Shown here piece by piece: positions 1 to 5,008 of a stretch of 5,008 nucleotides of DNA (positions within the stretch are counted from its first letter, which is position 1; each line of letters begins with the position of its first letter). Both the position numbers and the translations under genes were made by a program. The stretch comes from Euryarchaeota archaeon UBA121. GTDB lineage: Archaea; Thermoplasmatota; Poseidoniia; Poseidoniales; Thalassarchaeaceae. Where the stretch lies: positions 1 through 5,008 of the forward strand of contig DANL01000005.1 of the NCBI GenBank assembly GCA_002499865.1. Reading direction: 5' to 3'. The notes beneath the pieces are model-generated. The model was not told the DNA's origin. It did no database searches and saw only the letters and a program-made list of their open reading frames with translations.

Positions 1-809
1 AGGGCACTTATTCTCATCTCCTCGACTCTGACTCTGTATCTGTCGTAACAGTCGGCTCCTTTAATCGAGGACCTCTCTACCGGAGGTTCCCAATCTAGTT
101 CGCTGTAGACGGAGTATGGATGGGCCCATCTGACATCATAGTTTACACCAGCGGCCCTCAGATTAGGCCCTGAAACCCCGTGGTTGACCATCTCTTCCGC
201 CTTGGCATATCCAACTCCTTGTGTCCTAACTAAGAAAACAGTACTTTCGTCATACAATGCCTCATACTCCTGTATTCTCTGTAGGAATAATTCTAGCTTT
301 GAACGGGCTCTCTGAGCGAAGCCATGGGGAAGGTCTCTCTTCACACCGCCGATACGAGGGAAATTGTAATGCATTCTTGAGCCTCCCATTTCTTGCAGAA
401 GATCCATCATCATCTCCCTTTCTCGGAGACACCAGACTAGGACAGACAGGTTACCGGTATCCGGACCATAAGCACCAAGCCACATTAGGTGGGAAGCTAT
501 TCTTTGCAGTTCTATTGCTATCAGCCTGATATACTCGGCCCTCTCAGGTACCTCGACGCCCAGTAGATCTTCAGCGGCATAAATGTAGGAGTGGGACCAT
601 GTGTTGGCACTAGCGTAACAGAGCCTGTCGCAATAGGTGGTAATCTGAGTGAAATCACGAGACTCGCAAATTTTTTCCACGCCTCTATGTATGTATCCAA
701 GATCGGGAACTGTGTCAACTACAGTTTCTCCATCGACCTTTATTTTCAGGGTCCAGAGTCCGTGAGTCATTGGGTGCTGGGGGCCCATTGAAATCCACAT
801 TTCTGCCAT
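1..809 (-). CDS. nuoD: NADH-quinone oxidoreductase (complex I) subunit D, 49 kDa type; 3'-truncated by window edge
   Basis: Subunit of the peripheral arm of complex I that, with NuoB, forms the quinone-reduction site on the cytoplasmic side of the membrane. The frame is open from ATG at 809-807 to the window edge: 269 codons plus two bases, roughly two thirds of the usual length of about 370-400 residues. Family motifs seen: MGPQHPMTHG (residues 8-17), GYIHRGVEK (39-47), ASHLMW (105-110), RIGGVKRDLP (152-161), GVNYDVR (221-227) and RYRVRVEEMR near the edge. Counted against Thermus Nqo4 from memory, the quinone-site residues His38, Tyr87 and Asp139 fall exactly on His16, Tyr65 and Asp117, so the site looks intact. 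DRLCY in place of bacterial-type RxDY, and MTHGLW, resemble the archaeal Fpo/Nuo form. The start is supported by an AGGTGA ribosome-binding site; Met4 is a less likely start. Methanogen-type FpoD is a close alternative name. The identification is firm. Confidence 0.96.
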   Translation of the reverse strand, partial: MAEMWISMGPQHPMTHGLWTLKIKVDGETVVDTVPDLGYIHRGVEKICESRDFTQITTYCDRLCYASANTWSHSYIYAAEDLLGVEVPERAEYIRLIAIELQRIASHLMWLGAYGPDTGNLSVLVWCLREREMMMDLLQEMGGSRMHYNFPRIGGVKRDLPHGFAQRARSKLELFLQRIQEYEALYDESTVFLVRTQGVGYAKAEEMVNHGVSGPNLRAAGVNYDVRWAHPYSVYSELDWEPPVERSSIKGADCYDRYRVRVEEMRISA

Positions 810-813
810 TTTT

Positions 814-819
814 TCACCT
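814..819 (-). promoter_or_regulatory. nuoD ribosome-binding site overlapping the nuoC stop codon
   Basis: On the minus strand, AGGTGA matches the complement of the archaeal 16S rRNA 3' end. It is followed by AAAA and the ATG of nuoD. The last two bases of the nuoC TAG stop are the first two bases of the site, so ribosomes ending nuoC are placed on the nuoD start. This site decides the start at 809. Confidence 0.8.
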
Positions 820-1477
820 ACTTTACCTTACCAACATCATCAGGCTTCCTTGAGAATCCCTGAGCGTCATCATACATCTCTTCAAATCCGTGATAACGGA
901 TATTATGGTGCTTCTGAAGAGGATGATATCCGGTTGGAGTCTCATGTGGCTGGAGAACTCTTCTCATTCCTTTGTGCCCCTCGAAGTCAATACCCACTAA
1001 ATCCCATGTTTCTTTCTCATTCCAATCGGCCCCTATCCATAAGTCTTGGACGCTGGCCACCATGGGAGTTCTGGTGTCTGGAATTGCAATACTGACCTCT
1101 ATCTCTAGGGGGACTAGTTTTCCCTTTACCGTAGTTGGATCTGTGATTATTGGCTGTTGTACACCATCTATTTCAGGAGGATTCTTTACTCCTGTACGGA
1201 GGAAGTGATATACCACCTCCCACTTCTTTTCATCTGGCCCGTCTGGCCAATGGATTCCGGTTATGAGTGAGCAGTAGTCTACTTCATGGGTTGTGAGGAG
1301 CTTCTCAGCGAGGCCTCTCCAGTTTCCTGGATCACACACAATGGAAACGGTCCAACGAGATTTCGTACCACTGGATCTCTCAACAAGCTCTGCCTGGCAT
1401 CCCTTAATTCTACCAACTGCCGTAATCATCTTCTCTGCTGCAGACTTTTGAGTTGATGTGGGGACTACTCTGGACAT
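818..1477 (-). CDS. nuoC: NADH-quinone oxidoreductase (complex I) subunit C, 30 kDa type
   Basis: Peripheral-arm subunit of complex I that packs against NuoD and NuoB; it carries no cofactor and has a structural role in the connecting module. The protein has 219 residues, near the usual size for an unfused NuoC (Thermus Nqo5 is about 207). The family core is clear: HEVDYCSLITGIHW (64-77), WEVVYHF (86-92), and the signature ADWNEKETWDLVGIDFEGH (150-168) followed by KGMRRVLQPHE (169-179). Residues about 95-120 are extra relative to compact bacterial NuoC, where the VVYHL strand runs almost directly into the next strand (here LVPLEIEVSI, 121-130). The N-terminal 30 residues are poorly conserved, as is usual. 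It starts 9 bases after the nuoB stop (ATG 1477-1475) with a well-placed GAGGT site. It is not fused to NuoD as in some bacteria: a TAG stop and 8 bases separate them. Confidence 0.95.
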   Translation of the reverse strand: MSRVVPTSTQKSAAEKMITAVGRIKGCQAELVERSSGTKSRWTVSIVCDPGNWRGLAEKLLTTHEVDYCSLITGIHWPDGPDEKKWEVVYHFLRTGVKNPPEIDGVQQPIITDPTTVKGKLVPLEIEVSIAIPDTRTPMVASVQDLWIGADWNEKETWDLVGIDFEGHKGMRRVLQPHETPTGYHPLQKHHNIRYHGFEEMYDDAQGFSRKPDDVGKVK

Positions 1478-1483
1478 GGTAAG

Positions 1484-1489
1484 ACCTCA
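1484..1489 (-). promoter_or_regulatory. nuoC ribosome-binding site overlapping the nuoB stop codon
   Basis: On the minus strand the hexamer TGAGGT is both the TGA stop of nuoB and a GAGGT Shine-Dalgarno site. A 6-base spacer (CTTACC) separates it from the ATG of nuoC. The nuoA/nuoB junction uses the same hexamer with the same spacing. Confidence 0.8.
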
Positions 1490-2083
1490 CAAATCTCCGG
1501 CAATCAATGGCCTCTGAGTTGCTGGACGATCACTACTTGGTTTCGCTCCAATACGGATAATCTTCTGCCTCAGCTTATCGAAACCGTCTATCAATGCCTC
1601 CGGGCGTGGAGGGCAACCTGGTATGTATACGTCAACGGGAATCACTGTATCGACCCCCTCCAGAATATTATATGACTGGAAGTAGGGTCCACCTGAGATC
1701 GCGCATTCGCCCATTGCGATGCACCATTTGGGCTCTGGCATCTGCTCCCACAACCTCACTATTGGATCTGCAAACTTCTTACTAATTGGCCCATTAACCA
1801 AGAGGACGTCGCACTGTCTGGGACTGGAGCGGAAGAATACGCCGAATCTCTCAGCGTCGAAACGACTCGCACCTGCTGCGGCCATCTCTAATGCGCAACA
1901 CTTGATGCCCAGATGAAGAGGAAAGAGAGATTTTCTCTGTCCCCAATTGAATATTCTGCCAGCCAGTACTCCAATGATGTCCTTAATTCTGCTAGCTTTC
2001 AGAGCCTCGTCGGTTATGTCACCAACTGTGTCTACAAGCATCCTGCTATTGAAAACTGCATAATTCTGGTCATCGTCCGCCAT
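1487..2083 (-). CDS. nuoB: NADH-quinone oxidoreductase (complex I) subunit B, carrying the [4Fe-4S] cluster N2 ligands
   Basis: Holds iron-sulfur cluster N2, the last electron carrier before quinone, at the interface with NuoD. The protein has 198 residues, normal for the PSST/NuoB family. The four ligand cysteines are present: the tandem pair Cys62-Cys63 in GIKCCALEM, Cys127 in MGECAISGG, and Cys157 in PGCPPRPEALI. Other family blocks are RFDAERFGVFFRSSPRQ (74-90), QMPEPKW (114-120) and VIPVDVYIPGCPPRPE (147-162). The roughly 35 N-terminal residues and the Pro/Arg-rich tail after about 180 are variable in the family. The ATG at 2083-2081 lies 9 bases after the nuoA stop and has a GAGGT site overlapping that stop. 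NiFe-hydrogenase small subunits and Ech/Mbh-type proteins share the fold, but the immediate NuoA and NuoC/D neighbours and the RFDAERFG block point to complex I or Fpo. Confidence 0.97.
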   Translation of the reverse strand: MADDDQNYAVFNSRMLVDTVGDITDEALKASRIKDIIGVLAGRIFNWGQRKSLFPLHLGIKCCALEMAAAGASRFDAERFGVFFRSSPRQCDVLLVNGPISKKFADPIVRLWEQMPEPKWCIAMGECAISGGPYFQSYNILEGVDTVIPVDVYIPGCPPRPEALIDGFDKLRQKIIRIGAKPSSDRPATQRPLIAGDL

Positions 2084-2089
2084 AGCCTA

Positions 2090-2095
2090 ACCTCA
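2090..2095 (-). promoter_or_regulatory. nuoB ribosome-binding site overlapping the nuoA stop codon
   Basis: TGAGGT on the minus strand merges the nuoA TGA stop with a GAGGT Shine-Dalgarno site. It lies 6 bases (TAGGCT) before the ATG of nuoB and supports that start and coupled translation of nuoA and nuoB. Confidence 0.8.
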
Positions 2096-2533
2096 GATGT
2101 ATATTCTTCCTCTCTTCCTGAAAACATGCCAAACGCCGGCTCCCATGAGGAAGATGAAGACTGTTAGTGTTGCAAGAGAGCTGTAGATTGATACTGCTCC
2201 GTCTTGAATAACTAATATGCCACCGAAGGCCAAGAACATGAAAGCAATATCAAAAACCAAGAAGATTATGGCGTACCAGTAGTACTGAAAATGGAAATTA
2301 ATATGGGCATCACCTACTGGGTCTGAACCGCATTCATAGGTGGTCTCTCTCCTGAGATACAGGGATTGGTCGGACTCATATCCGGGAAGTAACCATGAGC
2401 TTAGTTTGTTGGGGTCATTAGCGGTTTTTCTTGGCCTCAAGAAACCTGAGCCTACGAAGCTCAGCACTGGGAAACCAATGCCTACTAGGGCCATCACAGC
2501 AACCGCGAGATATGCCTCTGGAACGGTAGACAT
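2093..2533 (-). CDS. nuoA: NADH-quinone oxidoreductase (complex I) membrane subunit A, ND3 type
   Basis: Small membrane subunit of complex I at the junction of the membrane and peripheral arms, next to the quinone cavity. With the ATG at 2533-2531 it has 146 residues, close to E. coli NuoA. Three hydrophobic segments are visible at about 7-28, 86-108 and 116-138. The long loop between the first two carries the family signature ETTYECGSDPVGDAHINFHF (63-82), with Cys68 equivalent to the ND3 loop cysteine. The second segment reads YYWYAIIFLVFDIAFMFL (84-101). Asp95 is kept, but the glutamate that normally follows two residues later (FDxE) is Ala97. The tail is basic (FRKRGR). An in-frame GTG at 2542 would add three residues, but it lies inside the ribosome-binding site, so the ATG is preferred. 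It is probably the first gene of the nuo operon. Confidence 0.94.
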   Translation of the reverse strand: MSTVPEAYLAVAVMALVGIGFPVLSFVGSGFLRPRKTANDPNKLSSWLLPGYESDQSLYLRRETTYECGSDPVGDAHINFHFQYYWYAIIFLVFDIAFMFLAFGGILVIQDGAVSIYSSLATLTVFIFLMGAGVWHVFRKRGRIYI

Positions 2534-2539
2534 GCCAAA

Positions 2540-2547
2540 CACCCACC
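2540..2547 (-). promoter_or_regulatory. nuoA ribosome-binding site
   Basis: GGTGGGTG on the minus strand holds two GGTG copies. The nearer one is 6 bases (TTTGGC) before the ATG at 2533, a spacing close to that of the other three nuo genes. It argues against the upstream GTG at 2542, whose codon is part of this site. Its first base is also the last base of the hairpin just upstream. Confidence 0.6.
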
Positions 2548-2563
2548 GGTCCCGTAGGGACCG
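2547..2563 (-). promoter_or_regulatory. Perfect 7-bp hairpin abutting the nuoA ribosome-binding site
   Basis: Directly readable inverted repeat: on the minus strand CGGTCCC, loop TAC, GGGACCG. The stem is 2557-2563 paired with 2547-2553, with no mismatch and 5 or more G-C pairs. It sits 13 bases before the nuoA ATG and touches the Shine-Dalgarno site. No U-run follows, so it does not look like an intrinsic terminator. It could be a leader structure affecting nuoA translation or mRNA stability, a processing site between the surface-protein gene and nuo, or a chance palindrome in a GC-rich spacer. The structure is seen; the function is inferred. Confidence 0.45.
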
Positions 2564-2588
2564 TTAGGGCGAGCCACCTGAAATTGGG

Positions 2589-2600
2589 CAATAAGCCTAT
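2589..2600 (-). promoter_or_regulatory. Possible weak archaeal promoter (TATA-like) for the nuo operon
   Basis: The only AT-rich element of TATA character in the 90-base gap before nuoA is minus-strand ATAGGCTTATTG. Its CTTATT (2595-2590) is a poor match to the archaeal box A, preceded by purines that could act as a BRE. A start about 25 bases downstream, near 2567, would give a leader of some 30 bases made up almost wholly of the hairpin and ribosome-binding site. The match is weak, and nuo could instead be read through from the upstream gene. Confidence 0.2.
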
Positions 2601-2623
2601 CCGGTGTAGAGTCAGAAGAAGTG

Positions 2624-5008
2624 CTAGGATTCATCTTGATCCAGTGCTCTAATTATTCTCTTATTTTCCGCTCTAGATCTCATGAAAAGTACGATTACTA
2701 GTAAAGCTCCGAATCCTGTGAGGCCGTAAACCAGTAAGTCTTGAGTGGTTTGTGAAAGATTGAGGAAAGAGTTCGATGTCACGGATACAACTGTTAGTTC
2801 GATTGGTTGTCCTGCAACGGGAATCCCCTCGGGTTGAGCGATAACAGTGAACCTGTATGTGTCGTCAGAAAGAAGTTCAGACGGAGGTGTGGCTCGAACC
2901 TGAATCTCTCTAGTTTCTCCAGGAGGAAGTTGGAACTCATCATCGATAACGTCAACCGTCCAACCTCTGAGTGATTCCCCTGAAATTATCTCCACGTCTT
3001 CGACCACATTGCCGTTGTTCGTTACAAACATTGTGAAGAATGCCTTATCTGGATAGTTCACCGTCTGCTCATCGTCCCCCTCAAGAGTAAAAATGAGATC
3101 ATGTATGGTCATTACTTGAATCATGACATCGACCGAAGTGGTCTGAGCGGCGTTTCTCTCTGAGGCTGCTGATACCTTGATTATTCCCGACACGCCGTTT
3201 GAGACTCCCTCCATTACTTCCATCTGCACTTCTATGAGCACTCTGTCTTCCCTGGGGATTTGTATAGAGTCGTCTATCCCCACCCCGTTGACAAATATGT
3301 TCCTAGAAACTGATGATTCTAATCCAGTGATGGTGATAACTGCGGTATCTCCGGCTGGATAATCTCCAGTATTATCAATCCAGAAGAACGTTGACAGTGT
3401 ACCCCCTGGAGGTAAAGTAACATCCATTTGACCAGGAATTTCCCCGGGTGACTGAGGAGATACTGCCATTCCATAGTTGTAGTTCGAAACCACCACGGAG
3501 ACTGTGTGCTCAGAAGACTCGCTGGTTCCAAAAATTGCTATTCTTACCAGAACTCTCGCAGAGTCGGCGTCTTCCTCGCCCTCGACTAGTACATCCAGAT
3601 AGACTTGTGAAGACTGGCCTGGGTCTAGTACAATTTGACTTATTGAGTTTCCATCGGAGTCGGAGAAGGAAGACTCCCACATTGGGCTACTGCACCCTGT
3701 CTGATCTCCGGGATCACAGGCTTGGAGCCTGAAGTTATCTCGGATGTTACCATCGTTAGTCACTACAATTGGGAACTTCACTATCTGATCGGATCTGCCT
3801 GTTTGTTGGTCCGAAACCATAGATGTAGAAACCTCGTGTCTAGGTGCGACTGATACGGTTAGATCCTTTGAGTCATAGGGTGTCGTCCCTCCTCCTCTGC
3901 CTACAGTGAATGAGATTACTGTATCCGATTCAGCGCTTGCATCATCTGGGACGAAGATATCGACACCCACGGTCTCTTTGTTATTGGATGATTGAGAGCT
4001 TCCCAGAGTAACAGTAGATTGACTGAATGAGACTTGCCATCCAGGGGGTACACCAGAAGTACCTAATGCCATAGTTTCCTGGCCATTTCCTTGATTCGTG
4101 ATCTGAATAGAGAGGGTCCCTGAAGTACCCGGCTCGACATTTGAAAGTGTGGACTTACTGAGTGACATAGAAGCTCCAAACTCTTGTCCTACGGTGACAG
4201 TCAGTACTTTCTCACATCCAATTTCTGATCCTGCTCTTCCTTGGATCCCTATTGCTACTTGGGTTCCTGCCTCGAGAGAGTCGTCCGGAGTGACGTCAAA
4301 TGTGAAAGTGTGAGAATCTTCTGAGCTACCTGGCTCTTCCAGAAGCTTGCTAAGGGGGCTATCGAAATCAACCCAACCTGAGATATCGTCCCCGTCAAGA
4401 GACTGGGCGTTAGCCGTTACCGTCCACTCGGTGTTCCCTATGTTCTCGACCTCGAATGAGTTTGGAGCAGACTCTCCTGGATCTAGATTATGAGATGAAT
4501 ACTGGAGAGATGCATCGCATTCCTTGATTTGAGGTACGTTAAGACTCAGTGTCAGATTGTCTTCAGCTTGGTCTGCTGCATTCGGATCATTGGTGACCGT
4601 GGCCTTGAGGATGAAGCAATGGGAACCAGCATCTGTCTCTGCCCCGTTGGGCATATCAATTGTTACAGTGACCTCTTCTTGTCCCTCTGGCTCCAACTGA
4701 AGGACTGAGGGGTCGACTGTTGCAGACAAATCTTCAGACTCACAGTCACTATCTGATGTCATCTCCAATTGTACATTGGCCTGTTGCTCGCCATTATTCT
4801 CCACATCAACATCCCAAGTAACTTCATTATCCTCTCCATCGTAGTTCTTGGTAGACGGTTCATCGGTAGATAGGCTCACAGAGTAAAGTCCGCCGCCGTC
4901 GCCAGCCGTGGTTACGACAGTTACATCGGCATTAGAGGGGGTCCCGGGGGCACCTCCCGAAACCTGTCCCTGAGCGTTTACTGTGGTCTCACACTCTCCA
5001 CTTGCCTG
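2624..5008 (-). CDS. Exported, C-terminally membrane-anchored protein with six Ig-like (NEW3/CARDB-type) repeats; 5'-truncated
   Basis: Function unknown. The frame is open from the window edge to TAG at 2626-2624, showing 794 residues without the true start. Residues about 1-43 are a Gly/Thr/Ser-rich stretch that may end an earlier domain. Six diverged units of about 110-122 residues follow (roughly 44-163, 164-279, 280-391, 392-512, 513-635 and 636-752). Each has a strand ending in an N-x-G turn: VENNGE, VENIGN, ITNQGN, VTNDGN, IDNTGD, VTNNGN. Most then have a Pro/Gly turn before an extended strand, such as LDPGQSSQVYL and LPPGETREIQV. This layout is typical of NEW3/CARDB-like beta-sandwich domains. 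A hydrophobic segment (757-776) precedes a short basic-then-acidic tail beginning RSRAENK, so the repeats should face outside and the tail inside. The repeats are very rich in Asp, Glu, Ser and Thr. Likely roles are adhesion, cell-envelope scaffolding or ligand binding; none can be chosen from the sequence. It is separated from nuoA by 90 bases, so a functional link to complex I is not implied. Confidence 0.85.
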   Translation of the reverse strand, partial: QASGECETTVNAQGQVSGGAPGTPSNADVTVVTTAGDGGGLYSVSLSTDEPSTKNYDGEDNEVTWDVDVENNGEQQANVQLEMTSDSDCESEDLSATVDPSVLQLEPEGQEEVTVTIDMPNGAETDAGSHCFILKATVTNDPNAADQAEDNLTLSLNVPQIKECDASLQYSSHNLDPGESAPNSFEVENIGNTEWTVTANAQSLDGDDISGWVDFDSPLSKLLEEPGSSEDSHTFTFDVTPDDSLEAGTQVAIGIQGRAGSEIGCEKVLTVTVGQEFGASMSLSKSTLSNVEPGTSGTLSIQITNQGNGQETMALGTSGVPPGWQVSFSQSTVTLGSSQSSNNKETVGVDIFVPDDASAESDTVISFTVGRGGGTTPYDSKDLTVSVAPRHEVSTSMVSDQQTGRSDQIVKFPIVVTNDGNIRDNFRLQACDPGDQTGCSSPMWESSFSDSDGNSISQIVLDPGQSSQVYLDVLVEGEEDADSARVLVRIAIFGTSESSEHTVSVVVSNYNYGMAVSPQSPGEIPGQMDVTLPPGGTLSTFFWIDNTGDYPAGDTAVITITGLESSVSRNIFVNGVGIDDSIQIPREDRVLIEVQMEVMEGVSNGVSGIIKVSAASERNAAQTTSVDVMIQVMTIHDLIFTLEGDDEQTVNYPDKAFFTMFVTNNGNVVEDVEIISGESLRGWTVDVIDDEFQLPPGETREIQVRATPPSELLSDDTYRFTVIAQPEGIPVAGQPIELTVVSVTSNSFLNLSQTTQDLLVYGLTGFGALLVIVLFMRSRAENKRIIRALDQDES
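2681..2740 (-). other. Transmembrane anchor of the surface protein
   Basis: The segment DLLVYGLTGFGALLVIVLFM (visible residues 757-776) is the only long hydrophobic stretch in the protein. It is followed by RSRAENKR, so the positive-inside rule puts the 18-residue tail in the cytoplasm. The sequon NLS (Asn750) lies just outside it. Confidence 0.8.
2753..4879 (-). repeat. Array of six diverged protein-level Ig-like repeats
   Basis: Approximate DNA extents from N to C terminus: 4879-4520, 4519-4172, 4171-3836, 3835-3473, 3472-3104 and 3103-2753. The repeats are recognised by the recurring [VI]xNxG[ND/E] turn and the later Pro/Gly turn. They are not similar enough to be DNA repeats, which points to old duplication or to recruitment of related domains. 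Boundaries are estimates, good to about 10 residues. The fifth unit is the most divergent. Confidence 0.65.

Noticed and set aside
521..718. Minus-strand 65-codon frame within nuoD
   Set aside because: It is an out-of-frame reading of nuoD. nuoD itself is uninterrupted across the region, so it is not evidence of a frameshift.
257..1208. Several plus-strand open frames of 66-90 codons opposite nuoD and nuoC
   Set aside because: They are antisense to strongly conserved complex I genes, overlap one another and show no recognisable motif.
1..2533. A hydrogenase or formate-hydrogenlyase operon related to complex I
   Set aside because: NuoA is present, NuoC and NuoD are separate, and the NuoD N-terminal GPQHPxTHG block with the quinone-site His/Tyr/Asp is the complex I form. 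The part of NuoD that would show the C-terminal cysteine or Asp motif is outside the window, so only the N-terminal evidence was used.
2534..2542. GTG at 2542 as the nuoA start, giving 149 residues
   Set aside because: The GTG is part of the GGTGGGTG ribosome-binding site, and the ATG at 2533 has the same spacing as the other nuo genes.
2547..2563. Intrinsic terminator for the repeat-protein gene
   Set aside because: The hairpin has no U-rich run after it, and it is joined directly to the nuoA ribosome-binding site, over 60 bases past the stop codon.
3448..3732. Plus-strand 94-codon open frame
   Set aside because: It lies antisense inside the repeat-protein gene, has a composition with no domain or membrane pattern, and has no convincing ribosome-binding site; it is a shadow of the real gene.
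4877..4879. GTG at 4879 as the start of the repeat protein
   Set aside because: The frame is open for 43 further codons to the window edge, no signal peptide follows the GTG, and it falls at the beginning of the first visible Ig-like unit. It reads as an internal valine.

Overview
The window looks archaeal, most likely a marine member of the Thermoplasmatota (Marine Group II/III, Poseidoniia-like). Three observations support this. NuoD is of the archaeal Fpo/Nuo type (MGPQHPMTHGLW, DRLCY, ASHLMW, GVNYDVR). The ribosome-binding sites fit the archaeal 16S tail (GAGGT, AGGTGA). The upstream gene encodes a long acidic surface protein built of Ig-like repeats with a C-terminal membrane anchor. The lineage is an inference from remembered family features; no database search was run.

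All real genes lie on the minus strand, so transcription runs from high to low coordinates. From right to left: (i) 5008-2624, a 5'-truncated gene for a repeat-built, C-terminally anchored exported protein; (ii) 2623-2534, a 90-base gap with a weak TATA-like element and a perfect 7-bp hairpin abutting the next ribosome-binding site; (iii) 2533-2093 nuoA, 2083-1487 nuoB, 1477-818 nuoC and 809-1 nuoD, which runs off the left edge. No stretch over 300 bases lacks a gene, and I found no RNA genes, mobile elements, CRISPR arrays or plus-strand genes.

nuoABCD is the start of a complex I operon in the classical order. NuoB (cluster N2), NuoC and NuoD form the quinone-reducing connecting module and NuoA is a membrane subunit at the quinone cavity. 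The junctions are 8-9 bases, and each internal ribosome-binding site is fused to the preceding stop codon, which suggests one polycistronic mRNA with coupled translation. The visible part does not show the electron-input module, so NADH (NuoEFG), F420H2 (FpoF) or ferredoxin input cannot be decided here.

I saw no clearly new system. The most notable points are the loss of the usually conserved TM2 glutamate in NuoA, the hairpin directly before the nuoA ribosome-binding site, the stop/Shine-Dalgarno fusion at three successive junctions, an insertion in NuoC, and the six-repeat surface protein with Cys confined to certain repeats.
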